NCBI GenBank assembly: GCA_030704615.1
Contig: CM060734.1
Coordinates: 62,510,042-62,574,041 of the forward strand
DNA from: Takakia lepidozioides
Taxonomy: Eukaryota; Streptophyta; Takakiopsida; Takakiales; Takakiaceae
Length of the DNA: 64,000 nt
Direction: 5' to 3'
Shown here: one piece after another, positions 9,120 through 21,499 of the stretch
Layout of the letters: the number at the start of each line of letters is the position of its first letter
How positions within the stretch are numbered: the first letter of the stretch is position 1
Made by a program: the position numbers and the translations under genes
Notes under the pieces: model-generated
What the model was told of the DNA's origin: nothing
The model's database searches: none
What the model saw: only the letters and a program-made list of their open reading frames with translations

Positions 9120-10740
9120 AGTTCCCAAGTATGGTGAGCATCTTAAATTTGGACATGTTTGTATGTTAATTGTGGTGCTGCTGCAGATAAAGCCCTTGAC
9201 TAGCATGAGTGTTGTCGAAAGCTAGCCTTAACCCAACAAGATCAAATCCCATGGTGGCCACTTGACAGTTCACATAGTGATTGTAATGGTAATAAGGTAT
9301 TCTGTTCTTGATTGATGCGGCATGACTTGGATTTGCATGACTCACACTAGAACATCATTTTGTGTATGTTGGAGTTCAAGGTGGGAACAGAGTCCACCTA
9401 CTCCACCCACTTCAGAACACAATGCAGCACGAGACCAGATTTGGAAGCATGTATGGAACAATAGTAGAGTAGACAATTGTGCGTAGTTTCATGCAACGAT
9501 GAGTGATACTTCTATGGTCTTGGGAAGCAGGTGCTGATTGTTTGCATGACTCCGTACTTCAGCTGCTGATCTCAAACAAGCCAAAAGCTCTTCTAAATAT
9601 CCACTTTGAGAAGAGTTAATCCATGTTCTTTTCTTCTCAATTTCCTGCTTGCAGGAACTGTTAAATTTCAAATTTGCACCCAAAAAGACTGGATGGAGCT
9701 CTTGCCACCATGTCAGTTCAGTTTACATCGATAAAGTTATACCAAACTATGGGAATAATGAAAGGAAGACATAAGCAGTTGACTGCTCTTCCTTACGAAC
9801 CGCTGATGGCATTGTCATCACAAGAACCACTTTGCCTTGCCTTGTAGTGAGCTGAGGTATGAGGCCCAACTCTTGTGATAAGGGTGGGATTCTCCTTTCA
9901 CCAAGTTTTGGGGGATAAGATAGGATCAATAGGTCGAAAACTCTCAAGATTCTCAATTCATTACTAGACGTTGACCCAAACACCCCCATTCTTTTCCTGT
10001 ACATTGCAAAGCTCATTCAACTCCTACAAAATACAACATCAATACAGAACAGAGAACGCTTTGAGCATACCAGGGATAAAAAGGAAAAAAAACCAGTTGT
10101 TTGAGAGACTTCATAGAAAGCCAGCCTAAAAATGATATGTGCTGAGGTGCGACTAGATTATTGGATAAAACAGGGGGTTGGTATCCTGTGAGCACGGCAT
10201 GAGCACAACCCGCAGTCATAGGGGTTAAATGATTTCAAACCGCGGTCATAGGAATTACATGTTAACAGGCACGGTGCATATGAGTACCTTCAGATTTATT
10301 TTCTCAGTGCGAAAATAACTTTTCAAGGGCTTAAACTGCCGATACTGGAATGAAAACCACGATTTTTGTTTTTCTGGGGTTGACCTGCAATGAATAGTCT
10401 TTATAACATCGTAACTGTTCGCATAACATGAGGAAACCCCACGCCTATAGGGTAACATGCTTATCATATAGGGTAACATGCTTATCGTGTATAGGTATTA
10501 CTTGTTTCTTAAGTGATGCTGTGAGAGCCTACCAGTTAAAAATAGTTTCGCAAAGTTTTTAGTTTCTCAATTTTAGTTTCGCTGGAGAATATTCGAAAGG
10601 CATCTAGGGAATATACTTATTATTCGCTTATGCTCACGTGAGCATGCTCATACGCTACCCAACCGCGATAAAACACTAGGAAAATACTTTTGTTATCCTA
10701 GCAACAACTGCTCTCTCTCTTTCTCTCTCGTTTAGATTAA
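9120..10740. other. Intergenic, nothing recognised
   Basis: Short frames only, none with family resemblance. No tRNA, rRNA or transposon end was recognised on either strand. Confidence 0.5.
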
Positions 10741-10744
10741 CCGA

Positions 10745-11250
10745 GGGCATAACACCTAACGGAAGATAATAGGAATAATGTAAGAACTTAATGCACGCGT
10801 GCAACTTCTGAATAGATGGTACGCCGGTGTCCGGCATGTCAAATCGTCCCCACCCTCTCTTGAGAGTGAAGGAGTGTCAACTCCAGTCGGGGTTACACGA
10901 CGAGGTGTGTAACTCCACTCGGGGTTACACAGAATGGAGTGTAACTCCACTCGGTGTAACCCACACTTGGCCTCGAAATTTGACTGTCCAAATGTGGCTA
11001 AGTATAAAATGGACTAAACCAAGGTTTCATGAGAAACCGGGGTTAGAGAGGGTTACACCAATTGGAGGGTTACCTGGTCGGGGTTACAATACAATCTCCC
11101 ATCAAGAATCAAACCCTAAACTTCGGACGCGTGCATTGTCATCACCTTACCATCACGCTACCCACCACACCTAGCAACCCGCTTGGATTCTTAAGTATTT
11201 AATAGTGAAACCGAGGTAAGAGGGGGTGGGGAGGATTTGACAGCCCCCCC
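10745..11250. repeat. Dispersed element with partly inverted ends
   Basis: TGTCAAATCGTCCCCACCCT (from about 10837) recurs inverted as AGGGGGTGGGGAGGATTTGACA near 11220. The left segment with ATAATAGGAATAATGTAAGA is the reverse complement of 26520-26660. Internally GGGGTTACAC and GTAACTCCACTCGG are repeated several times. The reading frame at 10827-11174 is a by-product of these repeats. Confidence 0.5.
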
Positions 11251-11805
11251 CCCCTCTGGACGAGCTTCCCCACCTAACGCATGTCCCTAATTACGGTTTT
11301 GGAAATTAGAAATGCATGGGGCAAGTGCCATCGCTAGCTAGAGACCTCCTTAAATGGTTGGGCTCTCTAATAAACACCACCTACTAGTTCGCTTTTCAAA
11401 GTCATAAGTGGTGGCTCTTAATGAGCTCGGTCTCTTTCCCCTACTGTCGCCGTCGAGGACAGGGCTCGGGAGACAAGAGGGGCTGCCCCTATGGTGGGGG
11501 CAGCTGCAGCAGTGAGAGTGGGGGCTAAATGGCCATTGAGTGCCATACTCAAAGGGTGTTGGTTTGTGTGCTTCACTGACTAGAAGGAGAGACTTGAACC
11601 AGTTTGGGTACCATGTACATACATAAAAGAAATTGTGATTGTTGCAGCAATGGAACAGGTTCCATCATACTATTGGTATATTAGTTAAAAATAAAAATTT
11701 GACCCCGTTAGTCTAAATTCGATCCATTTGTGAAAATTTGATGATAGGGGTGAAGCTCATCCCTGAGAATGTTTAGGGTTACAACCCCACCATCGTGGTT
11801 ATTTC

Positions 11806-12452
11806 CAGTGTTGGGCGGTTCTCAGGTTTTCGTGAGCTCCTCCGGTGCAGGTTCTTTGCCAATTGCCCCTTCTTTAGAACCTCCGGAGGCGGTTAAATGG
11901 ACAAAAGAAAAAATTAAATAACCTGCCGGAGGCCGTTCTTTGATGTTTTAAAAAAACCCGGTTAAGTTCAATTCCGGTTATTAAAGACCTTTGCATAGGC
12001 GGTTTTTTGAACCGGTTCTGGAAGTTCAATATACTTTATAATCGGTAGATAACCGGCAGTCCTTAAAACGGTTATATTGCGGTCATGTAAATGAACTATT
12101 TATAAAATAAAAATTTACATATATTGAAATGATGATTTTTTTTTTCTTAAAGCTGAAATAAATGCCAAGCAGGGATTGACCAGCCATGCAAGATGATTAG
12201 CCCTAGAAACTGGATCATCCAGATGTTCAATAATGGATATCTTAGTTACCAGATTGGTGTCACATTAATCTTAGCAAGGGTATATGCTGACATTATTTAT
12301 TGATAACCGGGTCCTTTTTTAAGGCCATGGCCGGATACCAATAAATAAAAAACCAAACTTGCTCACCGGTTCTCGAAGCCCGCCGGTTATCTCAACCCCT
12401 AGCCTCCGCCGGATCTGTTTATATCCGGTTTTTTTATTTTTGCACCTCCTCC

Positions 12453-12504
<52 letters not shown>

Positions 12505-12559
12505 CCGGTCTAATAACAGGCTGTTATAACCGGCCAAAGTTCATAACCGCCCAACACTG
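11806..12559. mobile_element. Complete non-autonomous hAT-type element, 754 bp
   Basis: Perfect terminal inverted repeats CAGTGTTGGGCGGTT and AACCGCCCAACACTG bound the element. It is flanked by an exact 8-bp duplication GTTATTTC (11798-11805 and 12560-12567). The 8-bp duplication and the CAGTG-type terminus are hallmarks of hAT transposons. It carries no transposase. Many AACCGG/CCGGTT hexamers lie near both ends, plus a long (TA)n tract at about 12455-12502. Confidence 0.9.
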
Positions 12560-12622
12560 GTTATTTCGTGGTCTTACCTTTTTATAATTGTTGTTGTTTT
12601 TCTTGCTCCCCAGGTATAATAA

Positions 12623-13380
12623 CCCTTAATTTCCCAAGCTACCCGAATCGGGTTGCTGTGAATTTTCACTTCCAACTCATCTCAGCAGCTCCTGAATATT
12701 TTTGGACAAGGGACTCGTCTCAAATATGATGCAAAAAAAATATTAAAAAAAACAAAAGTTCCGACCTACAACAAATATCTAAGATAACTACGTCACATAT
12801 TGGGCATGTAAAGGGCTTGTTGACTGCAGACGTGGCAGGTAAACAGGCCCAAATTGTAAATTAGTAAAGTTAGTAAAATTAATAAAATTGTAAAAACCAC
12901 TTCAGCTTGTGGTGTGTGAGCATTACATACACACATCCACTGCTGAGTTGTAGAAATTTTGTAAGTGCTTCATTTGGAGGCACATTTTCCCTTGTCAATA
13001 AGTTTGAGATTTTAATCCATATGTAATTACATACAAAGCAACCATAGGTGAAAAACTCAGTTGGACCTGCAATTTAGAGGGGTTGTAGCCACTCTACTAT
13101 TGATTTGGAAATGGTGGGTCTTGGGGCAAGCAAAATTGGATAAAGCCACATTTTGACCTGGTCAAACCTATTTCCTTCCCACTTTTCCATTGGGACCGAC
13201 CTAAAATTTGAGGTCCGGGCCAATGTTATAATCTCACAATTTCCACTGTGGAATTGGCTCATTTTTTGATATGTCGTGCATAAATGATCGGCCCACTTCT
13301 ATATGGCTGGTTTCTATGGATGATGTTTGGTAAGTTTTGTGGGCAATTTAGTGCAGCTGGGTACCCAAAATCAATTTTCG
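12623..13380 (+). mobile_element. TTAA-type element copy lacking its right end
   Basis: Collinear with 29392-30150: shared GGGCTTGTTGAC, GTGGTGTGTGAGCATTACAT, TTGGGGCAAGCAAAATTGGA and CAGCTGGGTACCCAAAAT. The left terminus CCCTTAATTTCCCAAGC corresponds to CCCTCAAGTTCCCAAGC of the other copy, with the flanking TTAA mutated. The right inverted repeat is absent. No transposase frame is seen. Confidence 0.7.
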
Positions 13381-13389
13381 TTTCTTCGG

Positions 13390-15420
13390 TAAAGCCTGAG
13401 CCTAGGCCATTACGTGGTCCTCAGCCCTACATCTAAGGTGCACCTCAAACCATGTAATAGCCTTGTCTTGAGGCTTTATCCTATATCATTGTCAATATCA
13501 TCAGAAAATGGTGGATGAAGTGAGTAGCTCCGTAGATCAATGAATAAGCAAGACACTGGACCTTTCTAGGAAAACACCATTTCAGCAGTAATTCCCAAAA
13601 GAACAAGCAGCTAGTCACGTAATGGCTCCACCCTGATTACAAATTATAGCGCTAGCGGTCTTGATTTTACTGAATTTTCTTCGAATATTCAGAGCACAAC
13701 AGTGGTCAGTCAAAAACCAATCAGGGGTATATTACTAACAATCAATGAGTACTGCTTACCTCTGCCTTTGTAAATCTGCAAGGCAGTAGATAAATGTAAG
13801 GGGACAGATGTGACATTTCTATCTATTTCTGTGAAGGAGCCAGCAACGCCATCTGCATTTGCTGGGAATCTCTCCCTTGTCTGGAAGTTTTACCATGACC
13901 GCAGGTATCCTTTCCTCCACGGTGTTTTATGTCATGCTTGTTTGATGCTGTCCGTCGGCACTGACAATAATTAAAAAATAATTTATGTGAAATTTAGAAT
14001 CAAAATATGTCATGTTTTACCTCGATGGAAAATAATAATAATAAATGAAATGCAAGGAACAAATGTGAAAAGATAAAATTGGATGTGATGGAATTGGAAG
14101 CATAAATTCGAAGAGAATGGAATTCAATGTGATAAAACTGAAAGGAACTGAATATAATGGAGCTGAATGGAACTAAATATAATGGAAGTCATTAAAGTTA
14201 TCCGTTAAGTCCAGGGGATGGATGTGAGTTAGGCCAGTTTGGCCAAAAGACAGGCTGAAGTGCAATTAAAGGCAGAAAAACAGGGGATTAAAATACAAGG
14301 AATGAAAAGAGAGGACCAAACTCAAAATAGCACCAAATGGAGAGCAAAATGAGTTTCACCTGCATTTGCTTTTTGGCTTTTTCTGCTGAGACGTCACGCC
14401 GACTTAAGGAGAATCAGTTGCGTGGGCCCGTTGCTGCCGTCTTTTGGTAATCTCTTCCCAAAAACATGCAAAGTGCCTAGGAGAGGTATACTGGGGATAT
14501 ATCAGGGCCAGAAGGGATGGTCACTTAAACGGATAACTTTTTTGTGATAAGACTGAGAGAAAATCAATATATGAAGTGAGACGTTTGTTTTGTTTTATTT
14601 TGTAGATTTGAGATGTCCGAAACCGCAGGTCCCTAGCCTTGGTGCTTGGTACTGTTGGAAAGCCCTCAACGAGGAGGGGTGCACGGGCTTGGTCTCATGA
14701 TTTTTGGACCTGAGGTGTGGGAGATGTGGTATTTCAAGTACTTTGGGTCGCTGGAAATTCCCGAAAAATAGCAAAGTGAGAATTCTTGGGAGCCTCGACA
14801 AGAGAGATATCAATGGAAAGGTCTCCGGGTCAAATTGGTCGTAGACTCTGTGGAAAAAATTGATGATATGTGACTAAAACAAATTTCAAGTACTTTCAAT
14901 GGTTGGAGCCTCGACATGAGAGATATCAAGGAAAAGGTCTCCCGTTCAAATCAAGTCGTAGATTCCGTAAGAAAAACAATGATTAGACTTGGATGACTTA
15001 GATGACATTGGACACTTGGGCGAACGGCAGAGGCTACCTTGGAGGTCATACTTGGGCCTAGACATAAGATACCCACTTGAATGCATAGGAGATTGCACTT
15101 GGGCTTAGATGACCATGGACACTTGGGCCAATGACACAGGCTACCCTAGTGAGTATAATAGAGCTCAAGGGATAAATCTGAAAGGAATTGAATATAATAG
15201 AACTCAAGGGATAACTCTGACTCAGGGAACTGAATATGATGAAATTATAGCACTCACCAAGTTAGAAATGAATGGGTAACAATAGGCGAATAAGAATCTA
15301 GAGTACGCTGAAAATGGCTATTTATTGTGGGAAGGTATAATCTTGATTGACAGATAGGTATGAAGTGGGGAAGGTACATCTGAAGAAAACAATCTATGCA
15401 TGGTCTCTCCTTAGGGAGGA
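13390..15420. repeat. Intergenic with degenerate tandem repeats
   Basis: Around 14050-14190 short units such as GGAACTGAATATAATGGA repeat imperfectly and recur near 15180-15240. At 14788-15000 a unit beginning GGAGCCTCGACA is present twice about 115 bases apart, and GACACTTGGGC-containing units follow at 15010 and 15118. No coding feature was recognised. Confidence 0.5.
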
Positions 15421-15424
15421 GCTA

Positions 15425-15545
15425 ACAAACACCATCTTCAAAGTGGTAAAAGTAAGTGGTAAAAGAGGTTAGCCGTACAACAAATGCTCAGCCAACAATC
15501 TTTGAGATGCACTTGGTGGAGGTGTGGCACTCACCACACACTCCA
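15425..15545 (-). pseudogene. PPR DYW-domain scrap
   Basis: On the minus strand the frame reads VCGECHTSTKCISKIVG, then a stop where the intact gene has an Arg codon, followed by a degraded match to VVRDANRFHHFEDGVC. This is the end of the DYW domain of the family represented at 6161-8779. Only about 40 codons remain. The deaminase CxxC is present, but the piece is isolated. Confidence 0.75.
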
Positions 15546-15811
15546 ACATTGGACCAAGGGTTCGAAGTTCGAAGACACCAAAAAAAAAGCATAACAGAAA
15601 GATAAAAAGTCCATGACACCGCCCCGGCAGGCACCTGCCCCCCTTGCCAACCACCATCTCTTCTTGTAAGTTGACCCTCATCCTTCCGACCTTCACCTAG
15701 GACCCTAAGCAATGCGCTATCTTTAAGAGATTCCATGACATATATTGTATATTCAAGTGGAATGTGACAGACAGGTGCTGCATTAAACACTAGCTCTCAT
15801 GAGACATTTGG

Positions 15812-15850
15812 AGGGGGGGGGGGTGTGTGGGGGGTGTGTGGGTGGTGCGC
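15812..15850 (+). repeat. G-rich simple tract
   Basis: A run of 12 to 13 G followed by TGTGTGGGGGGTGTGTGGG. It may form a G-quadruplex, but nothing nearby gives it a role. Confidence 0.5.
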
Positions 15851-16197
15851 TGTAATAAAGCTGTTGAAGTGACAGAATCATCAAGTGTCCTGCGCAAGTG
15901 AATTCTTGCCTGAACAGAAACATACAGTTTTCAAGGGGCCTTACACCTATCACCACACACTCACCCTGTCATTGCACACCTGGCCTAGCACTTCCTTTCC
16001 TGTCCAAGCATGCAGACATTGGAAGAAAGAGAAAGCTCCATAGTATATTGAAAAGGGCCTTTCTTGGCCATTTTTCCTGAAAGTCCCCTACATTCCTGAT
16101 CAGAACCATTGAGCAGAGTGGAAGCCAGAAAGACTTGACATTTCCCAAACAGTCAGAGCTGCACACCATTGATGGCTCAGAAAATCAAAGAGCTTCT

Positions 16198-17320
16198 TCA
16201 CTCAAATGCCCACTGATTTTCCCGCCTAACTTCCTCTTCTTCCTCGGGCGTGAAGTCATTCTTGATGTTGAATGTCTTCCGAATCTCCTCTGGAGTCTTA
16301 CCTTTAATCATATCAGCAACAGTCTGACAAGTCAAGTCCAGAAGGTGTTTGATATTGAGATAGTTTGCTGCCTGTTCACATACAAGACAAACCCCAGTAA
16401 GTTCCATACTCTTGAGTAATAACACTTTGGATATGCCCTTCAAGCGCACTTTAAGGCTAGGTCTAAGAATAAGAGGGACATCACAGTTCGGCCCCCACAA
16501 TCAGTGCTCGACCAGAGTTAAGAGGAAATAGAGAGGCGTGTAACTCAGTCCATCAACTCTAAGAAGATTTTCCCTTGACAGTCACCACGGGGAGGGGAGG
16601 TTTCTGGTCGGTCAGTACAAACAAACGAAATACATCGTGTAGCGGAATCTGTAAACATCAAGGCGGCTGACCTCACCCACAAGCCACATACACCCATGTT
16701 CAAATCCAAACTCACATAGCAATCTAGGGGTAAGACCTTGTACAGTGTGCAATTCGACAGCACTACAACTTCGCTACATAGCAACAAGGACACCCAACAC
16801 CGTAAAACATCTTCCAAACATCCTTCATCTTCTCCGCCACTCAGAACTTTCCTTAAACCAACTGTGTTTAAGATTCCCGAGAGTACTTAGAAGAACCTCT
16901 TCATACTCATGCACCATTTCCGGGTAATGTACAAAGGTGCTCTCGCGGGTCTCCGATTCACAGGTCACGTAACGTACGTTCTAACAAGTGCCTATGAAGA
17001 CCCAACAGAAGAGCACTTACCAAGATTAGATCAAATAGAGTTGCCTGATCAACCTTCACGAAGTCTTGATCCCACGCCTTGATTTCATCCTCGGGAGTGG
17101 CTGGCTTATCATCACCGGCCTTCTGATTGTCCACGTGATACTTGCAGTACTCAATCACCTTGGCCAAAATCTTACTGGACACATTCGGCAGAGGGATGGG
17201 ATGATCCATGCCAGTGTCTTCTATCATGTTCTTCACGGCCTGAGACTCAAAGGCCACGGCCTCCTCCACCTCAAACATCTCATCATCCGAGCTCTTCAAC
17301 TTCACCCTCTTCTCCGCCAT
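16198..17320 (-). CDS. SKP1: SKP1-like SCF ubiquitin ligase adaptor (two exons)
   Basis: SKP1 links cullin 1 to F-box proteins in SCF ubiquitin ligases in nucleus and cytosol. Exon 1 is 17021-17320 (100 codons, starting [20 protein letters not shown] and ending [10 protein letters not shown] at a GTAAGT donor). Exon 2 is 16198-16371 (57 codons plus TGA), starting [20 protein letters not shown] after CAG and ending in the family's NQWAFE. The 157-residue product is the usual length, with the POZ-like N-terminus and the F-box-binding C-terminus both present. The intron is 649 bp. No break is seen, so the gene looks functional. Confidence 0.95.
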
Positions 17321-17825
17321 GGCAACGCTCCTTCCGCTCCTTGCACCGAAGCCGTGAACGCTCTACAACCAAACCCTAGAGCCGCGAATTGTGAGCAGCA
17401 GTAGAGTGAGTGCGATGCACGTAAGCAAAGCAATGCGCATGCGAGCCCAGCGAGCGAGCACGGGGACGTCGCCAGGGAGACTCACCGGCCCGCCCGGTCT
17501 CGCGCTCTTTCGCTCGCGCTCTCGGACCGGGTGGAGCCGGTCTGGAGGCCAGCCACCGGGGATCACCGGTGGGTTGGGACATGCCATCGGTTGCTAACGA
17601 CCGACGCACTAACGGCGAGCTAACGGAGAGGAGACTGCGAGGCAATGCAGTGCAGCGAAGGAGGGCAGGCTTGTTGAAGGAGGAACGGTGAGGGAGAGGT
17701 GTTGATCTTTGCCTTGAATTGCCTTCCAAAGCAACTGCTGTATTCCCTGAAGGGCACGGCAAGCATGATCTAGTTAGTATGAAAGCATGTACATGATGCA
17801 GGGAAGCTGTTTTGTGGTATTTCAG

Positions 17826-18150
17826 GGAAAGCGGGTCATGAGTCTGGACATGCGACTGCTGCTCGCTGGGGTCAAGGAGCGCGGTGACCTGGAGACCGGC
17901 TTAAGCAGCCTGGTTGAACAAATACGCACTGAAGGTGGGTAACATTTCTATATTATGTAGTGATTAGGTCATCTGAACAAACTTGACAAGTGTATGCTGG
18001 ATTGGAGGAGCATCATAAGGTCCTCTTCACCACCGAGGCACTGGAGTCTGCTGTATATCTTTAGGCCCCTTACATTGCTGACCAGTTTTTGCCTGACAAG
18101 GCAATTGATCTGTTGGATGAGGCTGGGTATACTGGGAGGAAATCCGTAGT
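17826..18150 (+). pseudogene. Clp/Hsp100 ATPase fragment (ClpD/ClpC-like)
   Basis: One exon-like piece (17826-17934) sits between a CAG acceptor and a GTGGGT donor and reads GKRVMSLDMRLLLAGVKERG and then DLETGLSSLVEQIRTEG. This is the stretch after Walker A in the first AAA domain of chloroplast Clp chaperones; the MSLD wording is closer to ClpD. A second piece (about 17998-18141) reads EEHHKVLFTTEALESAVYL, a TAG stop, then APYIADQFLPDKAIDLLDEA. The segment with Walker B between them is missing, as is the rest of the protein. Retained splice borders point to a genomic fragment, not a processed copy. Confidence 0.75.
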
Positions 18151-19012
18151 CGTCAATCCGCCCATGAAGCCACTAGTGTCGACACCTCGTCAGTTACATG
18201 TCCCACTTAAGAGTTACTTGGGCAAAAAACTCTGTAGGAATAAAAGTTTCCATGGAATCAAGCATAAACAAGGCACAGCTTCTGATAAACTCAACCACTC
18301 AAACTTTATGGACCATTTCATATAAAGGAAAGGAAGCTCGAAGTTTCTCAACAAATGCAATGGGAAAACAGAACATAGTCATGCTTTCGAATGAGAAAAT
18401 CCGTAGTATAGTGTTGCTCCCTCAAACAACAAGTGGAAGTACAGATTTTGTCACAGCAGGCTCAGAGAGCGCTGCAACCACTTTGTTAACAAAGGGCTGG
18501 GATGTGGATACTATTCTTTCTTCTGTTGACAATGCCTACTTGGATGCCAGCATGCTGAGTGATGATGATTTTGAGGTCAGGTACGTCCTTGCGATCTGGT
18601 TGTGCCACTTGTTGTCAGACTTGTGTCAGATAAAGTGGTTGCAACTCAAGCAGATGAGGGACAGACTTGAGCATGGAGAACGTGTATTTACTATTGTTTT
18701 ATGTAGAAAGATGGGTGTAAAACACAGGCTGAAGTAGAAGAAAGGGCGCGGGTTAATTGTGTGGGCCTGTTTGCATTGGGTAATAGACCAGTGGTTGTGG
18801 GACCCATTGATTACGCAGACTCTCCTGAACTATGAATCTCCCTTAATGTTGTCAGTATCGCTGATGTCGAAATTGAATGGTGGATTGCAGGCATACATGT
18901 TCAAATACGATTTTGTCCATGGGCGGTGGACGAAACTTGAAGTTCTTGCAAATGAAGCCCACGTAGCCAACACAGCCTATCATTTGGTGGCAATCGTGTA
19001 GCTGTCTATGGT
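18151..19012 (+). other. Unassigned open segments, possible gene remnant
   Basis: A frame at 18198-18737 includes SESAATTLLTKGWDVDTILS and LDASMLSDDDFEV. At 18890-19001 another frame reads FKYDFVHGRWTKLEVLANEA, which resembles one kelch blade (WTKL spacing). Neither was assigned to a family with confidence. Several frame changes would be needed to join them, so a decayed gene is more likely than a live one. Confidence 0.25.
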
Positions 19013-20350
19013 GTCAAGTAATATACTTGGCATGTCTTCCCTATATCAATTTCATCTGTTGAGCGACCTGTAACGCATGTTGAAAACTGAATGTATGCAG
19101 TATCACAACATAATCATGTGCAACGGTATTTTCCCCATTTGAGGCTCATACTATACTGGTGGATAATGTAGGTAAGTAGGTCGGTGTGGGGCTCGTCTTT
19201 TGTCTTCGGTGGCCTTCTTTTCATTATTTGGACTTCTTAGAGGTTGACTGTGGTGGTGATGCAGGGACCCTGCTGACATGGTGCTGGTTTGTAGTTGAAA
19301 CTACTAGGGTGTTCACCGACAGAAGAAGCTTCTGCTCACCTTAAGGTACTAAATCCTTATCTACAAAGAATGTGTTGGTTTGAGTGTTTCTAGAGGCTTG
19401 CCTGTCTACTTCCACCAGAAACAAGGAACAAAAAGAGGAAAAGAGAACTACCCTTGTACTCCAGAGAGAAAATTCTTAATGTCACTATCTGGGCATTGTA
19501 TTCCTGGGTGACAGTCTTTGCGCTCACTAGTATAGGGCCTTCTTGGTTGACTCTCTGTTTCGAAATACTAACAGCTGATGAGATCGTATCTTAGAGAAAG
19601 GAGAGGAAAGAGAGACTAGGGGTGATCAGGGATTACAGTATGGGTCGTTCTCATTTCTTTCTCTCACCGAAATCATGGACATCTATGTAATACACTGAAT
19701 CTAGTTCACATGTTTAGTGTTGTATATTGTAGCTGACTGCTAAGATTACTTCCATGATCTAATCACATTTCTGTGAGAATGATAGTGAGGTGGAAATCAG
19801 GTTGTGAATGGGTTTGGGGGCAACTTGATGTGAGTTGGGTCCAGGCAGAACAATTGCAATTGATCCAGGAAATTAAAGGAGGGCGAGGAGGGGAGTAACA
19901 GCGGTTGATGGACTATGTCCATCATAACTCCTGTTGGAGTTGTCAGGCATATCCTTGTTGGCTATTCCTGTGTACGTTGATAGTGACAGTACTAAGGATG
20001 GCAGAGTTCCTGTAGGATGAACGCACCCTTTCCAATGTCCAGGGTATGGAACTCTGCCAAAACTGCGAGGTGCTACATACGGATAATGACAGTGCATCAG
20101 ATGAATTTCAGTGCTGACTTGAAGGGTGGCATTTCCGTTATGCTGGGAAGCATAAAGGTTATCTCAGCACTGGTGCTGCAGCGCTCTTCCTGAACATAGA
20201 TTTGACGTCACAGGGTCTGCCTTGGGATACAGATACTGGGTCTGAATGGCTCAGGGCCTTGTCATTCCTTTGGCAACAATGGTATCACCTAGTCCAGAGT
20301 GTTTGAAGGCAACAGGTAATTTGAACGAGTTGATTTGAGCCTACAATCAA
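19013..20350. other. Intergenic, nothing recognised
   Basis: Only short frames without family resemblance; no repeat ends or RNA genes noticed. Confidence 0.5.
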
Positions 20351-20354
20351 AGTC

Positions 20355-20890
20355 AAGGCATAGTAATGGGAATTATGGAAGTGCTAGGGTCTACTTTCTT
20401 ACATACCCAATGGAAACATAGGCCCAATTGCCTTTCTGTAGGATGTGGGATGCCACTACAATGACTTAATGTTGTTTCCTTTGGACTTCAACTATACTTC
20501 ACTCTTGTTCACTCGTGGGAACAAAAAATTACTCGTCATTGGTGTCATCCTCTAAAGAATTTCGTCATATATGCAGTTTGAACAGGTTGGCCATCAAAAT
20601 TCAGCCCTCAATGCCCTCCCATGTGAAAGCATGAAACAAGCTCACATTGGCCAGCAACTGCCCACAAATATGGCAAGGCAGGATGCTTGACAACATTTGT
20701 CCATGTCACTCTTCACTCACTTTGATTTTTTTCTTAACTTTAATTTTTAATGAAAGTAAAGGTGCAAGGAAAAAAGCAACCTTGCAGCGGTGCCATGGAG
20801 GCCAACAAAGGAGACACCGCCCTGTGACCGAATTTTCAACTGCAAGGCTCCGGTTCAGTGCATGATACACCTTTTAATCTGCAATTTTTT
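20355..20890 (+). repeat. Dispersed repeat, copy 1 (inverted match to 51905-52450)
   Basis: Nearly the whole segment is the reverse complement of 51905-52450. Shared landmarks include GTGCTAGGGTCTACTTTCTT, GACTTCAACTATACTTCACT, ATGGCAAGGCAGGATGC and TTGTCCATGTCACTC. An antisense SINE 3' domain (about 20705-20850) sits inside both copies, so it was inserted before they dispersed. A partial third copy lies at 30340-30700. No coding capacity is apparent. Confidence 0.8.
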
Positions 20891-20897
20891 ATGTTTT

Positions 20898-20922
20898 TAT
20901 GTTTTTTTTTTTTTTTTTTGGT
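20898..20922. repeat. Poly-T tract
   Basis: About 18 consecutive T after a T-rich lead. Probably the antisense poly-A tail of a retroelement; the 21000-21330 stretch after it shows no gene. Confidence 0.5.
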
Positions 20923-21499
20923 GAAAGGGTTTGGAGCCCTTGTTAGTTTTATTTATAGTTATTGCAGGGAAAAAAATTAAAACCCTTACATGCCCATAGG
21001 CTGCCATGAGTCTTAACACACGAGCACCATGTTGGAGATACCATGCGAACTATGCCTGAATGCCTGCCAAGAGGCTTGAGATCGAATGCCCGAATGCCTG
21101 CCATGAGGCTAGCGACTAGAGCTCAAATCTAAGACCTGGAAGTGATCAGAGACTTAAGCTAGTAAGGAGCTCCTATAGAAGGATGCAAGACAGAGTGGAC
21201 TGTTGCAGTCTGACGAGACCAGAGAGCTCTACGTGGGTAAGAGGGAGGTACCCAAGGTTGAACACAGAGGATGAGCCAAGACAGGGGTTACGCTAAAGAG
21301 AAAGCAGCAGAATCAATGGTGTCTATATGTGAAAGTGCAGCCGAGCCCAAGATGCCACCTTTACATGTTTCCAAAAAGAGAAAAGTATGACGCCTTCCGA
21401 AGGGAGCGTAACTTATGGTGTCACTTCACCACAAGGGGTACTGCCTTCCAGCTGAAAGGTGGACACCTTTACATGTTTCCAATTGATGTCCGATTTGTC

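Noticed and set aside
12319-12537. Minus frame with an Ile-Tyr repeat
   Set aside because: Translation of the (TA)n tract inside the hAT-type element.
18198-18737. 179-codon frame as a protein-coding gene
   Set aside because: No recognisable domain; it follows a broken Clp fragment, and its splice context is unclear. Kept only as an unassigned segment.
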